Assembly (NCBI GenBank): GCA_002705995.1
Contig: PAJI01000001.1
Coordinates: 151,805 to 193,888, forward strand
Reading direction: 5' to 3'
DNA: 42,084 nt
From: Crocinitomicaceae bacterium
GTDB lineage: Bacteria; Bacteroidota; Bacteroidia; Flavobacteriales_G; Salibacteraceae
This document shows positions 17,217-26,518 of this stretch, in pieces (the first letter of the stretch is position 1; every line of letters begins with the position of its first letter). A model generated the notes under the pieces. That model saw only the letters and a program-made list of their open reading frames with translations, was not told the DNA's origin and did no database searches. A program made the translations under genes and the position numbers.

Positions 17217-18137
17217 TCAATTGAAAGACTTTCTAAATTCTAACGGAGAAAGCTGTGTCTTGCTTTTGAACAACTTGCTAAACGTTTGCGGATAATCAAA
17301 CCCCAAAGCATAGGCAATTTGACCAATGGGCATGTCAGAAGTTGAAAGTTTCTCTTTGGCTGTATCAATCAGTTTTTGTTGAATGTGTTGGCGAGTGCTT
17401 TGTCCGGTTAAGGTTTTGAGCAAATTGCTCAAGTAATTAGGAGAGAGGTTTAGTCGATCTGAGACCTCTTGAACAGAAGGCATACCTTGCTGTGCTAAAT
17501 CTTCACTGTTGAAATACGCGTTCAGTAAGTCTTCCAATCGGTCCAACACCTCATGATTGCTGATTTTTCGGGTAATGAACTGTCGGTGGTAAAAGCGGTT
17601 AGAATAGTTGAGCAGCGTTTCTATCAGCGAAATAATAATCGGTTGACTAAACTGATCGATGTTCGCATGGTATTCGCGTTTAATTATATCGATAATGCAC
17701 TGAATGGTATTTTCTTCTTTTTTCGATAAGAACAGTGCTTCGTTAACCGTGTAATCAAAATACTCGTATTGCTTTAAGTTTTTGGCCAATGGCGTATTCC
17801 ACAGGAAATCAGGGTGAATCAATAACATCCAACCCGATTTATTACGCGAAGCAGTTACGTCTAATTCAATGGTAAACGACTGTCCGGGAGCAAAGAAAAA
17901 CAACACACCTTCGTCAAAATCATATTGCTGTTGTCCATACTGAATTTTTCCGACCATATCGCGCTTGAGCGAAATGCAGTAAAAGTCAAAAATCCAACGC
18001 TTTTCTGTCGCCATTTCAGTAAGCTGAACATCTTCATAATTCACCACACTAATGAGCGGATGTTCTGGTTCTGTCAACCCTCTGTAGCGGTGAAACTCAT
18101 GAATGCTTCGTATTCTCGTAACAGGCATTTGCGCCAT
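17217..18137 (-). CDS. AraC family transcriptional regulator
   Basis: The 306-residue protein has an N-terminal cupin-like sensing domain (about residues 30-180, with DEGVLFFFAPGQSF) and a C-terminal double helix-turn-helix (about 205-306). The second HTH is typical: DMPIGQIAYALGFDYPQTFSKLFKSKTQLSPLEFR, the last part being the AraC signature. It starts 20 bases after the stop of the 71-residue membrane-protein gene and is probably in one operon with it. The upstream palindrome at 18490-18509 may be a binding site. Confidence 0.92.
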   Translation of the reverse strand: MAQMPVTRIRSIHEFHRYRGLTEPEHPLISVVNYEDVQLTEMATEKRWIFDFYCISLKRDMVGKIQYGQQQYDFDEGVLFFFAPGQSFTIELDVTASRNKSGWMLLIHPDFLWNTPLAKNLKQYEYFDYTVNEALFLSKKEENTIQCIIDIIKREYHANIDQFSQPIIISLIETLLNYSNRFYHRQFITRKISNHEVLDRLEDLLNAYFNSEDLAQQGMPSVQEVSDRLNLSPNYLSNLLKTLTGQSTRQHIQQKLIDTAKEKLSTSDMPIGQIAYALGFDYPQTFSKLFKSKTQLSPLEFRKSFN

Positions 18138-18157
18138 AAAATGTGTAATAATTGATG

Positions 18158-18373
18158 TTACTTATTCAGCCATTTGGCGAACACCTTGTTCATGGCAGGC
18201 GAGACCACATACGAAAGTAGTGGAACTACAATTAAAGTAAGAATCAAAGTGCGCACCGGTAAAGGGAAGTCTACCAGAAAATCGCCCAATAACCAAAACA
18301 GCAGAGTGATTTTAGGATAAATGGCCAACCAGGTTAAGAAAGTTCTTTTGTGTAGGGTTGCGTTCTTCTTCAT
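18158..18373 (-). CDS. Small two-span membrane protein (like the C-terminal part of ABM-type monooxygenase proteins)
   Basis: The 71-residue product has a basic N terminus and two membrane spans joined by a conserved-looking loop: a WLAIYP segment, then LPVRTLILTLIVVPLLSYVV, then a basic end with AKWL. This resembles the membrane half of larger proteins whose N-terminal half is an antibiotic-biosynthesis monooxygenase (ABM) domain. Here that half is absent, so this is either a stand-alone version or a remnant. It precedes the AraC gene in a probable operon. The resemblance is from memory of the pattern. Confidence 0.7.
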   Translation of the reverse strand: MKKNATLHKRTFLTWLAIYPKITLLFWLLGDFLVDFPLPVRTLILTLIVVPLLSYVVSPAMNKVFAKWLNK

Positions 18374-18489
18374 GTTGATTGATTAAGTTGAATTGAAAGT
18401 GTGCAAATGTGCAGAGAACGCATCAAAAACACTTAACCAAAACTAAGGTAGTTGTGTTCAAAACGGAGATGTATGAGGCTATGGTAAGG

Positions 18490-18509
18490 AATTGAGATTA
18501 ATCTCAATT
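18490..18509. promoter_or_regulatory. Perfect 20-bp palindrome upstream of the AraC operon
   Basis: AATTGAGATTAATCTCAATT is a perfect palindrome with no spacer. It lies about 117 bases upstream of the first gene of the small membrane protein/AraC operon and about 108 bases from the end of the 18617-19000 gene. It is a good candidate operator, for a dimeric regulator rather than necessarily the AraC protein. Confidence 0.6.
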
Positions 18510-18616
18510 ATTGAACAAATAAAATTTGATGCACAGATGGGCGATTCCTCATTTTTTCGAAACATAGCGTTTGTGTGCGAACCTCACAAAATCATTCAAT
18601 TTAAAATAATCAGAAA

Positions 18617-19000
18617 TCAAGGTTCAAACCGATACTCTGCAGTTCCATTTTTTAAGGTGTAATAATGATCTCCATCACAGTTGTAGCAATCAAAAAGAGG
18701 AGCAGAAAGAAGTAGGGCTTCTCCGTTTCTGTATACCCGAATGGTTACCCGGTGTGGATACCCGTTTTGAGGTACGTTAGCATTTCCATTGGTAGCAAGT
18801 GAACCATCAGCCGAAAAGTAATAACGGTTGTGTTTCCCGCCAATGTCTAAATCCAAACTATCAATGGAATAACCCAATTCATTTTCAAACGTAAAATGAT
18901 GTCCCCAATGAAAAGCTGAGGCGTTTTTCCATTTCATGAAAATAAAGAGCACAGCTAAAAACAAGGTGCTGAAGATGAGTATAACGGGTTTTAACTTCAT
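18617..19000 (-). CDS. Membrane-anchored hypothetical protein
   Basis: The 127-residue product has one N-terminal membrane segment (about residues 5-22) and an extracytoplasmic strand-rich domain with a CYNCDGDHYY motif near the C terminus. The two close cysteines and the acidic residue could bind metal or form a disulfide. No family is recognised. It is monocistronic, with 243 bases downstream before the next minus-strand gene. Confidence 0.65.
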   Translation of the reverse strand: MKLKPVILIFSTLFLAVLFIFMKWKNASAFHWGHHFTFENELGYSIDSLDLDIGGKHNRYYFSADGSLATNGNANVPQNGYPHRVTIRVYRNGEALLLSAPLFDCYNCDGDHYYTLKNGTAEYRFEP

Positions 19001-19161
19001 GGTTTAGAAACTGAAATTTAAAGGAAAATTTCCAAATTCATGCATCTTGCTGTCATGTGATAAGAGTTCTGTGAGTCCATTGTAAAACAGTGAAGCATTA
19101 AACGCTTCAACTAAAGTGAGCCATTCCTGAGTTTTACTTAATTTTTATACTTATTTAGATA

Positions 19162-19184
19162 ATAATCCTACCCAATAGGATAAT
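19162..19184. promoter_or_regulatory. Inverted repeat upstream of the pyc operon
   Basis: ATAATCCTA at 19162-19170 and TAGGATAAT at 19176-19184 form an inverted repeat with eight of nine positions matching and a five-base spacer. It lies 92 bases upstream of the start of the unknown gene that leads the pyruvate carboxylase operon, so it may be an operator. No strong promoter motif is evident next to it. Confidence 0.4.
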
Positions 19185-19276
19185 TCTACAAAGAATTTGA
19201 TAATTCAATTATTATAGACACTTTAGTGTGCAAACCAATTCGCTTTCTAAATGAAGCGTTATAAGATGAGCAACGG

Positions 19277-20338
19277 ATGGGTAAGGATTTTGTGAAATAC
19301 AAAAAGGAAGTTTTCCCAATTGATACGTCACTTTTTAACTATTTAAAGAAGTACAACAGAGGTGTTCAGTTGCCTTTGGAGTATGAAGATTTACTGCGTT
19401 TTAGAGACGGTATTCCCATTTACGATGAGAACGATGAAGATACGTTGTGGCTCAGTACTTTTTTTCCCAATGAAGAAAGAACTGAAATAGACCTTGGACT
19501 CAAAAAGATCTATACCATTCTGCACGTGGATGGAAGTGAAGATGTGTTGCCTTACCTCAATGTAGATTCCATCGATTTTTGCACCTATGGAAATACCAAG
19601 CCGTTTCGGGTAAAAGTCAGAAATATCCTGAACGATAACTACGTGTTTTTCTACATCAAAAAAGCAGATGCATCAAGGGTTTACGGATTAGAGTTGGAGC
19701 ATTTGTTGTCTCCGAATCCTACCAACTTTTTGGTGACTGAAAATACCTTGGTAGTCGATCACATTTCAGGAATTCCGGGAGATGTGTTTTCCAAGAGTTA
19801 CCTCGAAAAATGCAGTAGGTTTGAAAAGGCCTCCATTGCCAAAGACTTTGTAAAGTTCAACGAAAGGTGTTTTGTACGCTTGCTTGGCGACATGCGCGAT
19901 TACAATTACGTTTTGGTACTGATGCACGATTTCGATCGGATTCAATACCGTTTCAGAGCCATCGATTTTGATCAGCAGTCATACGAGGGAGAAATGAACG
20001 CCTATTTTCCACACTTCTATGAAGAGAATAAGGTCTATCAAGATTTGGTAGACGAATACCTTTCCGAAGGCTCCATTCAACAGTATAAATTGGAAGAACG
20101 ATCGCTGATGGCCAAACGTGCCACCAGTGAATGGGTGCGTCTTGGAGATTTGCTAGAATGTATGAAAAACAACACCCTTTCTTCCGAAGAAAACATCAAC
20201 ACTTTGAAAACGCAGTTGTTCAATTATGTGAATGATGTTGAATTCAAAAAATCCACCAGCATGGGAGAAATCATCCAGGCAGCCATCAACTTTGTAGTCA
20301 GAAATTATAAAAGCATAAACCCATACATCATAAAATGA
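19277..20338 (+). CDS. Conserved-looking protein of unknown function, coupled to pyruvate carboxylase
   Basis: The 353-residue product is soluble, has no signal peptide or membrane span, and is rich in charged and aromatic residues. I do not recognise any domain. Its stop overlaps the pyruvate carboxylase start by four bases (ATGA at 20335-20338), which implies translational coupling and a common transcript. Such tight linkage suggests a product made in step with pyruvate carboxylase, but the function is open. The sequence mixes short strands and helices. Start chosen at the ATG at 19277; a nearby ATG at 19266 is in another frame. Confidence 0.8.
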   Translation: MGKDFVKYKKEVFPIDTSLFNYLKKYNRGVQLPLEYEDLLRFRDGIPIYDENDEDTLWLSTFFPNEERTEIDLGLKKIYTILHVDGSEDVLPYLNVDSIDFCTYGNTKPFRVKVRNILNDNYVFFYIKKADASRVYGLELEHLLSPNPTNFLVTENTLVVDHISGIPGDVFSKSYLEKCSRFEKASIAKDFVKFNERCFVRLLGDMRDYNYVLVLMHDFDRIQYRFRAIDFDQQSYEGEMNAYFPHFYEENKVYQDLVDEYLSEGSIQQYKLEERSLMAKRATSEWVRLGDLLECMKNNTLSSEENINTLKTQLFNYVNDVEFKKSTSMGEIIQAAINFVVRNYKSINPYIIK

Positions 20339-23300
20339 AAATTAAAAAGGTTCTTGTCGCTAACCGTGGCGAAATCGCTATCCGCGTACTAAGATCATGT
20401 ACAGAATTAAACCTTGATACGGTGGCTATCTATACCTATGAAGACAGGTATTCGCAGCACCGCTATAAAGCAGACGAGTCGTATCAGATTGGAGAAGATG
20501 ATGATCCTTTAAAACCCTATTTGAACATTGAAGAGATCATCGCTATTGCCAAAGAAAAATCGGTAGATGCTATCCATCCCGGTTATGGTTTTTTGTCTGA
20601 AAACAAGGAGTTTGCCAGACAGTGTGAGCAAAATGGTATTGTGTTCATTGGTCCCCGTTCAGAAGTAATTGAAGGGCTTGGAGACAAAATTACAGCTAAA
20701 GAAATTGCTACAGCGTGTGAAGTTCCTACCATCAATAGTAACGAGGAAAAACTAACGACCAACGCTGTGGTGAAAACCGAAGCCAATCGCATTGGTTACC
20801 CCGTAATGTTGAAAGCAGCTTCCGGAGGTGGAGGTAGAGGAATGCGCATTTTACGCTCAGACGAAGACGTTGATGTGTTGTTTCAAGCAGCCAAAAGTGA
20901 AGCACTCAAAGGTTTTGGTGATGATACCATGTTTGTTGAAAAATACGTGGAAAACCCTAAGCACATTGAGGTGCAGATTGTAGCCGATAACCACGGAAAC
21001 ATTCGCCATTTGTACGAAAGAGATTGCTCTACGCAAAGACGCCATCAAAAAGTAGTAGAAGTAGCTCCGGCTTATAATTTAGATCAGGAAGTAAAAGAAA
21101 AACTCTACGATTATGCTTTGCGCATTGCCGAAAAAGTAAAGTACAACAACGTTGGTACGGTTGAGTTCTTGGTGAGTCAAACCAATGAGATTTTCTTCTT
21201 AGAGGTAAATCCTAGAATTCAGGTAGAACACACCGTAACCGAAATGGTAACGGGTATCGATTTGATTAAAACACAAATCTTTATCGCTGGTGGTTATCGC
21301 TTGGAAGACGAACAGATCAAAATTTATGGTCAGGATGAAATTAAGTGCAATGGTTTTGCCATTCAGTGTAGAATCACCACCGAAAATCCTGAAAACAATT
21401 TTACCCCCGATTATGGTACCGTAACAACCTATAGAAATGCAGGTGGAAACGGCATCCGTTTAGATGAAGGTTCGGTTTATCAAGGCGTGACGATTAGTCC
21501 GTTTTTCGATTCGATGTTGGTAAAAGTTTCGGCAACCAGTAGAACGTTAGACGGTGCGGTGCGTAAGATGACAAGAGCGTTGAAAGAATTTAGAATTCGT
21601 GGGGTAAAAACCAACATTCAGTTCTTGCAAAATGTCATCAACCACCCACAATTTAAGGGGGGTGAAGTTCATGTGAACTTTATTCAGCAAACCAAAGAAC
21701 TGTTTGACTTCAATCAGTCGAAAGATCGTGCTACCAAAATCATCAATTTCTTAGGCGAGATCATTGTAAATGGTCACCCCGATGTGAAGTTTATAGATGA
21801 ACGCAAAGAGTTCAGAAAACCAGTGGTTCCGGCTTTTGATGATACAGTTCCGTATCCCAAAGGAACTAAAGATCTGTTGACAGAACTTGGTCCAGAAGCA
21901 TTTAGCAAATGGTTAAAAGACGAGAAAAAGATTCATTACACAGATACTACATTTAGAGATGCGCATCAGTCGTTGTTGGCAACGCGCATGAGAAGTTACG
22001 ACATGCTGAAAGTGGCCGAAAGCTTTGCACGCAACCATCCCAATACCTTCAGTATGGAAGTGTGGGGTGGGGCAACTTTTGATGTTTGTTTGCGCTTTTT
22101 GCACGAAAACCCCTGGAAACGTTTAAGAGATATTCGCGCAGCAGTGCCCAACATTTTGCTGCAAATGTTACTGAGAAGTTCCAATGCGGTGGGGTATACT
22201 TCGTATCCTGACAATGTGATTGAAAAATTTGTAATCAAATCGGCAGAAAACGGGATTGACATTTTCAGAATTTTCGATTCGTTGAACTGGGTGCAGTCAA
22301 TGGAACCAAGCATCAAATACGTACGCGAGAAAACAGGCTCATTGGCAGAAGCAGCCATTAGTTATACAGGCGATATTCTCGATCCTTCCAAAACCAAATA
22401 CGATTTGAACTACTACGTTCAATTGGCCAAAGATTTGGAAAATGCAGGAGCGCATATCATTGCTATAAAAGACATGGCTGGTTTATTGAAACCCTATGCC
22501 GCAGAGCAATTGGTATTGGCGTTAAAAGACGCTGTTGATTTGCCCATTCACTTGCATACGCACGATACGTCTTCGGCTCAGATTGCTTCGTATTTGAAAG
22601 CCGTTGAGGCGGGTGTAGATGTGATGGATGTTGCCTTGGGTGGACTTTCAGGATTAACGTCACAGCCGAATTTCAACGCTGCTGTTGAGATGACGAAATT
22701 CCAAGAGCGTTACCACGATTTTGACATGGATAAGCTCAACCAATTCTCAGACTATTGGCAAGATGTTCGCGAGTACTATTATCCGTTTGAATCGGGCTTG
22801 AAAGCGGGAACGGCAGAAGTGTATAAGCACGAAATTCCGGGCGGACAGTTTTCGAACCTTAGACCGCAGGTGAATGCCGTGGGATTGGGAGATCGTTTTA
22901 CGGAAGTGACCAGAATGTATGGCGAAGTAAACCGCATGTTTGGAGACATTGTAAAAGTAACTCCGAGTTCTAAGGTGGTAGGCGACATGGCTATTTTTAT
23001 GGTAGCTAATAACCTAACGCCAGATGATGTGATGAAAAGGGGACAGGATATTTCTTTCCCTGAATCGGTGATCAACTTCTTTAAAGGTGATTTGGGACAA
23101 CCTGTTGGTGGATTCCCGGAGCAATTGCAAAAGATCATTTTGAAAGAGGTGAAGCCTTATACCAACAGACCGAATGCACACTTGCAACCGGTTGATTTTG
23201 AAAAAGAGTTTAAAGCCTTTGATGAGAAATACAGTCCCGGATTTACCCGTGCGTTAGAAGAAGAAGATTTCTTGTCGTATGTATTGTATCCAAAAGTGTT

Positions 23301-23787
23301 TGAAACGGCTTTGGATGGGTTTAAAAAGTATGGTGATGTTTCTAAAATTCCGACCAAGAACTATTTCTATGGAATGGATTTGCATGAGGAAATCATGGTG
23401 AACATTGCACCCGGTAAAACCATATTGATCAAGTTGTTGTCTGTAGGAATTCCGAACTACGAAGGTTACAGAACAATTTTCTTTAAAGTCAACGGGCAAA
23501 ACCGCTCTACGCAGATTTTGGATCAATCGTTGAACATTCAGGTGAAAGAAAACAAAAAAGCGGATGCCAACAATCCGAATGAAGTAGCAGCACCATTGCC
23601 CGGTAAATTGGTACAACTCAACATTGCTGTTGGCGATGAGGTAAAGAAAAACGATCCGCTTTTTGTGGTAGAAGCCATGAAAATGGAAAACACTGTGTTA
23701 GCACTGAATTCTGGAAAAGTCAAAAGCATTATTCTTGGCGAAGGCGAAATGGTGAGTCAAGATGATTTGGTACTGATTCTGGAATAA
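20335..23787 (+). CDS. pyc: Pyruvate carboxylase
   Basis: The 1150-residue protein has the complete single-chain pyruvate carboxylase layout. It starts with the biotin carboxylase domain (VLVANRGEIAIRV at the N terminus, the ATP-grasp glycine loop SGGGGRGMR near residue 165, and EVNPRIQVEHTVTE near 290). The carboxyltransferase domain starts near residue 533 (DTTFRDAHQSLLATRMR) and includes HLHTHDT (zinc/metal site). The C-terminal biotinyl domain has EAMKMEN, with the biotinylated lysine at about residue 1116. It converts pyruvate and bicarbonate to oxaloacetate with ATP, feeding the TCA cycle and gluconeogenesis. It is co-translated with the preceding unknown gene and followed by a strong terminator. 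Confidence 0.97.
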   Translation: MKIKKVLVANRGEIAIRVLRSCTELNLDTVAIYTYEDRYSQHRYKADESYQIGEDDDPLKPYLNIEEIIAIAKEKSVDAIHPGYGFLSENKEFARQCEQNGIVFIGPRSEVIEGLGDKITAKEIATACEVPTINSNEEKLTTNAVVKTEANRIGYPVMLKAASGGGGRGMRILRSDEDVDVLFQAAKSEALKGFGDDTMFVEKYVENPKHIEVQIVADNHGNIRHLYERDCSTQRRHQKVVEVAPAYNLDQEVKEKLYDYALRIAEKVKYNNVGTVEFLVSQTNEIFFLEVNPRIQVEHTVTEMVTGIDLIKTQIFIAGGYRLEDEQIKIYGQDEIKCNGFAIQCRITTENPENNFTPDYGTVTTYRNAGGNGIRLDEGSVYQGVTISPFFDSMLVKVSATSRTLDGAVRKMTRALKEFRIRGVKTNIQFLQNVINHPQFKGGEVHVNFIQQTKELFDFNQSKDRATKIINFLGEIIVNGHPDVKFIDERKEFRKPVVPAFDDTVPYPKGTKDLLTELGPEAFSKWLKDEKKIHYTDTTFRDAHQSLLATRMRSYDMLKVAESFARNHPNTFSMEVWGGATFDVCLRFLHENPWKRLRDIRAAVPNILLQMLLRSSNAVGYTSYPDNVIEKFVIKSAENGIDIFRIFDSLNWVQSMEPSIKYVREKTGSLAEAAISYTGDILDPSKTKYDLNYYVQLAKDLENAGAHIIAIKDMAGLLKPYAAEQLVLALKDAVDLPIHLHTHDTSSAQIASYLKAVEAGVDVMDVALGGLSGLTSQPNFNAAVEMTKFQERYHDFDMDKLNQFSDYWQDVREYYYPFESGLKAGTAEVYKHEIPGGQFSNLRPQVNAVGLGDRFTEVTRMYGEVNRMFGDIVKVTPSSKVVGDMAIFMVANNLTPDDVMKRGQDISFPESVINFFKGDLGQPVGGFPEQLQKIILKEVKPYTNRPNAHLQPVDFEKEFKAFDEKYSPGFTRALEEEDFLSYVLYPKVFETALDGFKKYGDVSKIPTKNYFYGMDLHEEIMVNIAPGKTILIKLLSVGIPNYEGYRTIFFKVNGQNRSTQILDQSLNIQVKENKKADANNPNEVAAPLPGKLVQLNIAVGDEVKKNDPLFVVEAMKMENTVLALNSGKVKSIILGEGEMVSQDDLVLILE

Positions 23788-23821
23788 AGAGACCGTTTAA
23801 ATTCAATGACAGATACATGTG

Positions 23822-23846
23822 AAAAAGCTCCATAAGGAGCTTTTTT
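23822..23846 (+). terminator. Rho-independent terminator of the pyc operon
   Basis: AAAAAGCTCC at 23822-23831 pairs perfectly with GGAGCTTTTT at 23836-23845 (10 bp, loop ATAA), ending in a T tract, 35 bases after the pyc stop. Confidence 0.9.
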
Positions 23847-23875
23847 GCTTTTGGAACAATTGGATTGAGTATACT

Positions 23876-23913
23876 CAAAAAAAACAGGCTCTAACTTTCG
23901 CCAGAGCCTGTTT
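23876..23913 (-). terminator. Rho-independent terminator of nrdJ
   Basis: AAACAGGCTCT at 23882-23892 pairs perfectly with AGAGCCTGTTT at 23903-23913 (11 bp). The A run at 23877-23884 gives a T tract on the minus strand. It lies 26 bases after the nrdJ stop. Confidence 0.88.
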
Positions 23914-23938
23914 CTATTTTTTCGGTCAATAACCGTTC

Positions 23939-26518
23939 TTATCCGCATTTGCTGTTACCACAGCTTTTACACTTCAAACATCCTTCTTCGTAAATCAACC
24001 CATCAGGATCTCCACAGTTGTCGCACACCTTATCTGCGGCACGCGTACCATCAGGAATAAAGGTTTTTAATGCACGTGCTACACCATTTTTCCAAGTGTT
24101 GATATAGTCTTTATCTAAGTTAAGGTTGTCAACCAAATCAACCACATATGGCAATGGCATGTTGTGTCTCAATACGCCAGAAATCAGTTTCGCGTAATTC
24201 CAGTATTCTTTGTTGAACGATCTTGATAATCCTTCAATGGTTACTTTATAACCTTGACTATCGGTGTATCTGAAATCGTAACGTGATTCGTCATTTTCCT
24301 GATCTTTAGAGCGCATAATCCAACCACGACTTACGTAGCTAGGCAATGCAAAAGCATCTTCTGCTTTACCGGTAAAGATCTCGTAAGGACGATCGTTTAA
24401 TATTCCCACAACAGCTAACCAGTCTTCTTTTTCATTTTTGAAACGGATAACACGGGCATCCAATACATCCGGACGTTTTGGAGCTGCTGTAATGCCTTCT
24501 GCCGCTGCAGTTTCTTCTTTTTCCTCTTTCTTGTCAGCAACCAATACTCCGCTGCGCGATCCATCGCGGTAAACCGTAATTCCTTTCAAGCCGTGTCTCC
24601 ACGATTCAAGGTAAATGTCGCCTACTTTTTCTACCGACACATCCGTTGGAAGGTTGATGGTAGAACTGATCGAGTGCGTAATGTATTTCTGTACTACACC
24701 TTGAATTTCAACGCGTTTGATCCAATCGATTTCACTGGCTGTAGAACCAGCATATGGACTTTTCTCAATGTCTGTTTCACCGGTAATGTCCATCCATTGT
24801 TTCAATTTCGGATGGTAAACCGTGAACTCTTCCCAAGCATCGCCCAACTCATCGATGAAAGTCACTTTCGCTTTCTGATCGCGGTTGTTTACTTTTCTTC
24901 TACGCTTGTAAGAAAGCATAAATACAGGCTCAATTCCGCTTGAAGTTTGTGCCAACATTGAAAGTGTTCCCGTAGGAGCAACCGTACTCAACGAAATGTT
25001 TCTACGGCCGTTTTCCATCATGCGTTTATACAATTCCGGAAATTCGGTTTCCAACATCTGAACAAACTCAGAAGTATTTTCAATATCAGGGTTAAAGCCA
25101 TCGAAAGAACCTCTTTCAATACTCATATCGATAGAGCTATCGAACTCAGCTTTACATTTTTCGCGCATAATGGCTTCAATGGTTCCTACTGCTTCGTCAG
25201 AGTCAAAAGACAAGCCTAACGCTGCCATAGTATCTCCCAATGCCGTGAAACCTAAACCTGTTCTGCGGCCTTTTTTACCGGTGTTGTACAACAACTTCCA
25301 GGTTTCTTTTTCTACCATTTTAATCTCATCCGGCTCAGGATCGTTTTCCATTTTGCCTAAAATGCGTTCAATGGCTTCCAATTCAAGATCTACCAAGTCA
25401 TCGTTCAAGCGTTGCGATTCATACGTTACTTCGTAAAATTTGTCAAAGTCGAATGACGCTTTTGCCGTAAACGGATTTTTCACAAAGCTGAACAGGTTAA
25501 TCGCAATCAAACGACAGCTGTCGCCACCTTGCATGGCAATCTCAGAACAAGGATTGGTAGAAAGGTTTTCAAATCCCGGGTAAACCGAAGAAGTTGAATA
25601 TTTATGCTGACGATCCCAGAAAATTAAACCGGGCTCGGCAGTGTTGTGTGCACATTCAATAATGGTATTCCACAAATCACGAGCGCGAACCGTTTTCGTA
25701 ATTTCAGGTTCTTTCGCATCGATAGGGAAGCGGTGGGTGAAGTCTGTATCATCAGCAACAGCTTGCATAAATTCATCGCTCAAGCGTACTGAAATATTAG
25801 CACCAGTTACTTTAGTTAAATCTTGTTTGATGGTAACAAAATCTTCCACATCAGGGTGAGCAATGTCCATGGTTAACATCAGCGCACCTCTACGTCCGTT
25901 TTGAGAAACCTCACGTGTAGTTTGGCTAAAACGGTGCATGAAAGAAACCGCTCCGCTGGTAGAACCTGCAGCATTGTTTACAGGCAATCCGGAAGGACGC
26001 AACGAACTAATGTCAACACCAACACCACATCTTCTTTTAAAAAGCTGTGCCAATTGTTGATCGGTCCACATAATTCCACCGTAAGAGTCAAACGGAGAAG
26101 GCATTACCACACAATTAGAAAGAGAAGCAATCATGTGTTGGTTGCCCAAAGCCGCCATTACGCTCCCTTGTGGTACAACGTATTGAAATTCATCAAACAG
26201 TTCAAAAATGCGTTCTTCAGTCAAGGGTTCACGGGTTTTTCCGTAGCTCGAAAGTGCATCAGAGAAAAGTGCTCCGTTCTCTTTATTGTAACGGGCTTCA
26301 ATGCGACCAAATTCACGCGCCATACGCTCGTGCATTTGTTTCGGTGAAAGTTCGGTAAACTCTCCGGCTTGATTTTTCACCGCATATTTATTCATCCAGG
26401 TGGTAGCCGCCAGTTCATCTCCGTTAAAATATTCCAGAGATGCGTTGTAAACTTGATCATATGTATATACATCTGATTGCATGAAATCTGCTTCGCTCTT
26501 CGTTGTCACTTTCTCCAC
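23939..26518 (-). CDS. nrdJ: Adenosylcobalamin-dependent (class II) ribonucleotide reductase
   Basis: The 859-residue protein reduces ribonucleotides to deoxyribonucleotides with a B12-derived radical, so it needs no oxygen-dependent cofactor. Features seen: the N-terminal substrate-loop region SNCVVMPSPFDSYGG, RRCGVGVDISSLRPSG, the active-site block NPCSEIAMQGG (the N-x-C-x-E catalytic triad) near residue 322, and LSTVAPTGTLSMLAQTSSGIEP. The C terminus is a cysteine-rich zinc-ribbon-like tail (CDNCGDPDG, CLKCKSCGNSKCG) that in this family re-reduces the active site. The longest frame starts with GTG at 26518; an in-frame ATG at 26482 (MQSDVYTYDQ) is an alternative start. No cobalamin riboswitch is evident upstream. 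Confidence 0.96.
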   Translation of the reverse strand: MEKVTTKSEADFMQSDVYTYDQVYNASLEYFNGDELAATTWMNKYAVKNQAGEFTELSPKQMHERMAREFGRIEARYNKENGALFSDALSSYGKTREPLTEERIFELFDEFQYVVPQGSVMAALGNQHMIASLSNCVVMPSPFDSYGGIMWTDQQLAQLFKRRCGVGVDISSLRPSGLPVNNAAGSTSGAVSFMHRFSQTTREVSQNGRRGALMLTMDIAHPDVEDFVTIKQDLTKVTGANISVRLSDEFMQAVADDTDFTHRFPIDAKEPEITKTVRARDLWNTIIECAHNTAEPGLIFWDRQHKYSTSSVYPGFENLSTNPCSEIAMQGGDSCRLIAINLFSFVKNPFTAKASFDFDKFYEVTYESQRLNDDLVDLELEAIERILGKMENDPEPDEIKMVEKETWKLLYNTGKKGRRTGLGFTALGDTMAALGLSFDSDEAVGTIEAIMREKCKAEFDSSIDMSIERGSFDGFNPDIENTSEFVQMLETEFPELYKRMMENGRRNISLSTVAPTGTLSMLAQTSSGIEPVFMLSYKRRRKVNNRDQKAKVTFIDELGDAWEEFTVYHPKLKQWMDITGETDIEKSPYAGSTASEIDWIKRVEIQGVVQKYITHSISSTINLPTDVSVEKVGDIYLESWRHGLKGITVYRDGSRSGVLVADKKEEKEETAAAEGITAAPKRPDVLDARVIRFKNEKEDWLAVVGILNDRPYEIFTGKAEDAFALPSYVSRGWIMRSKDQENDESRYDFRYTDSQGYKVTIEGLSRSFNKEYWNYAKLISGVLRHNMPLPYVVDLVDNLNLDKDYINTWKNGVARALKTFIPDGTRAADKVCDNCGDPDGLIYEEGCLKCKSCGNSKCG

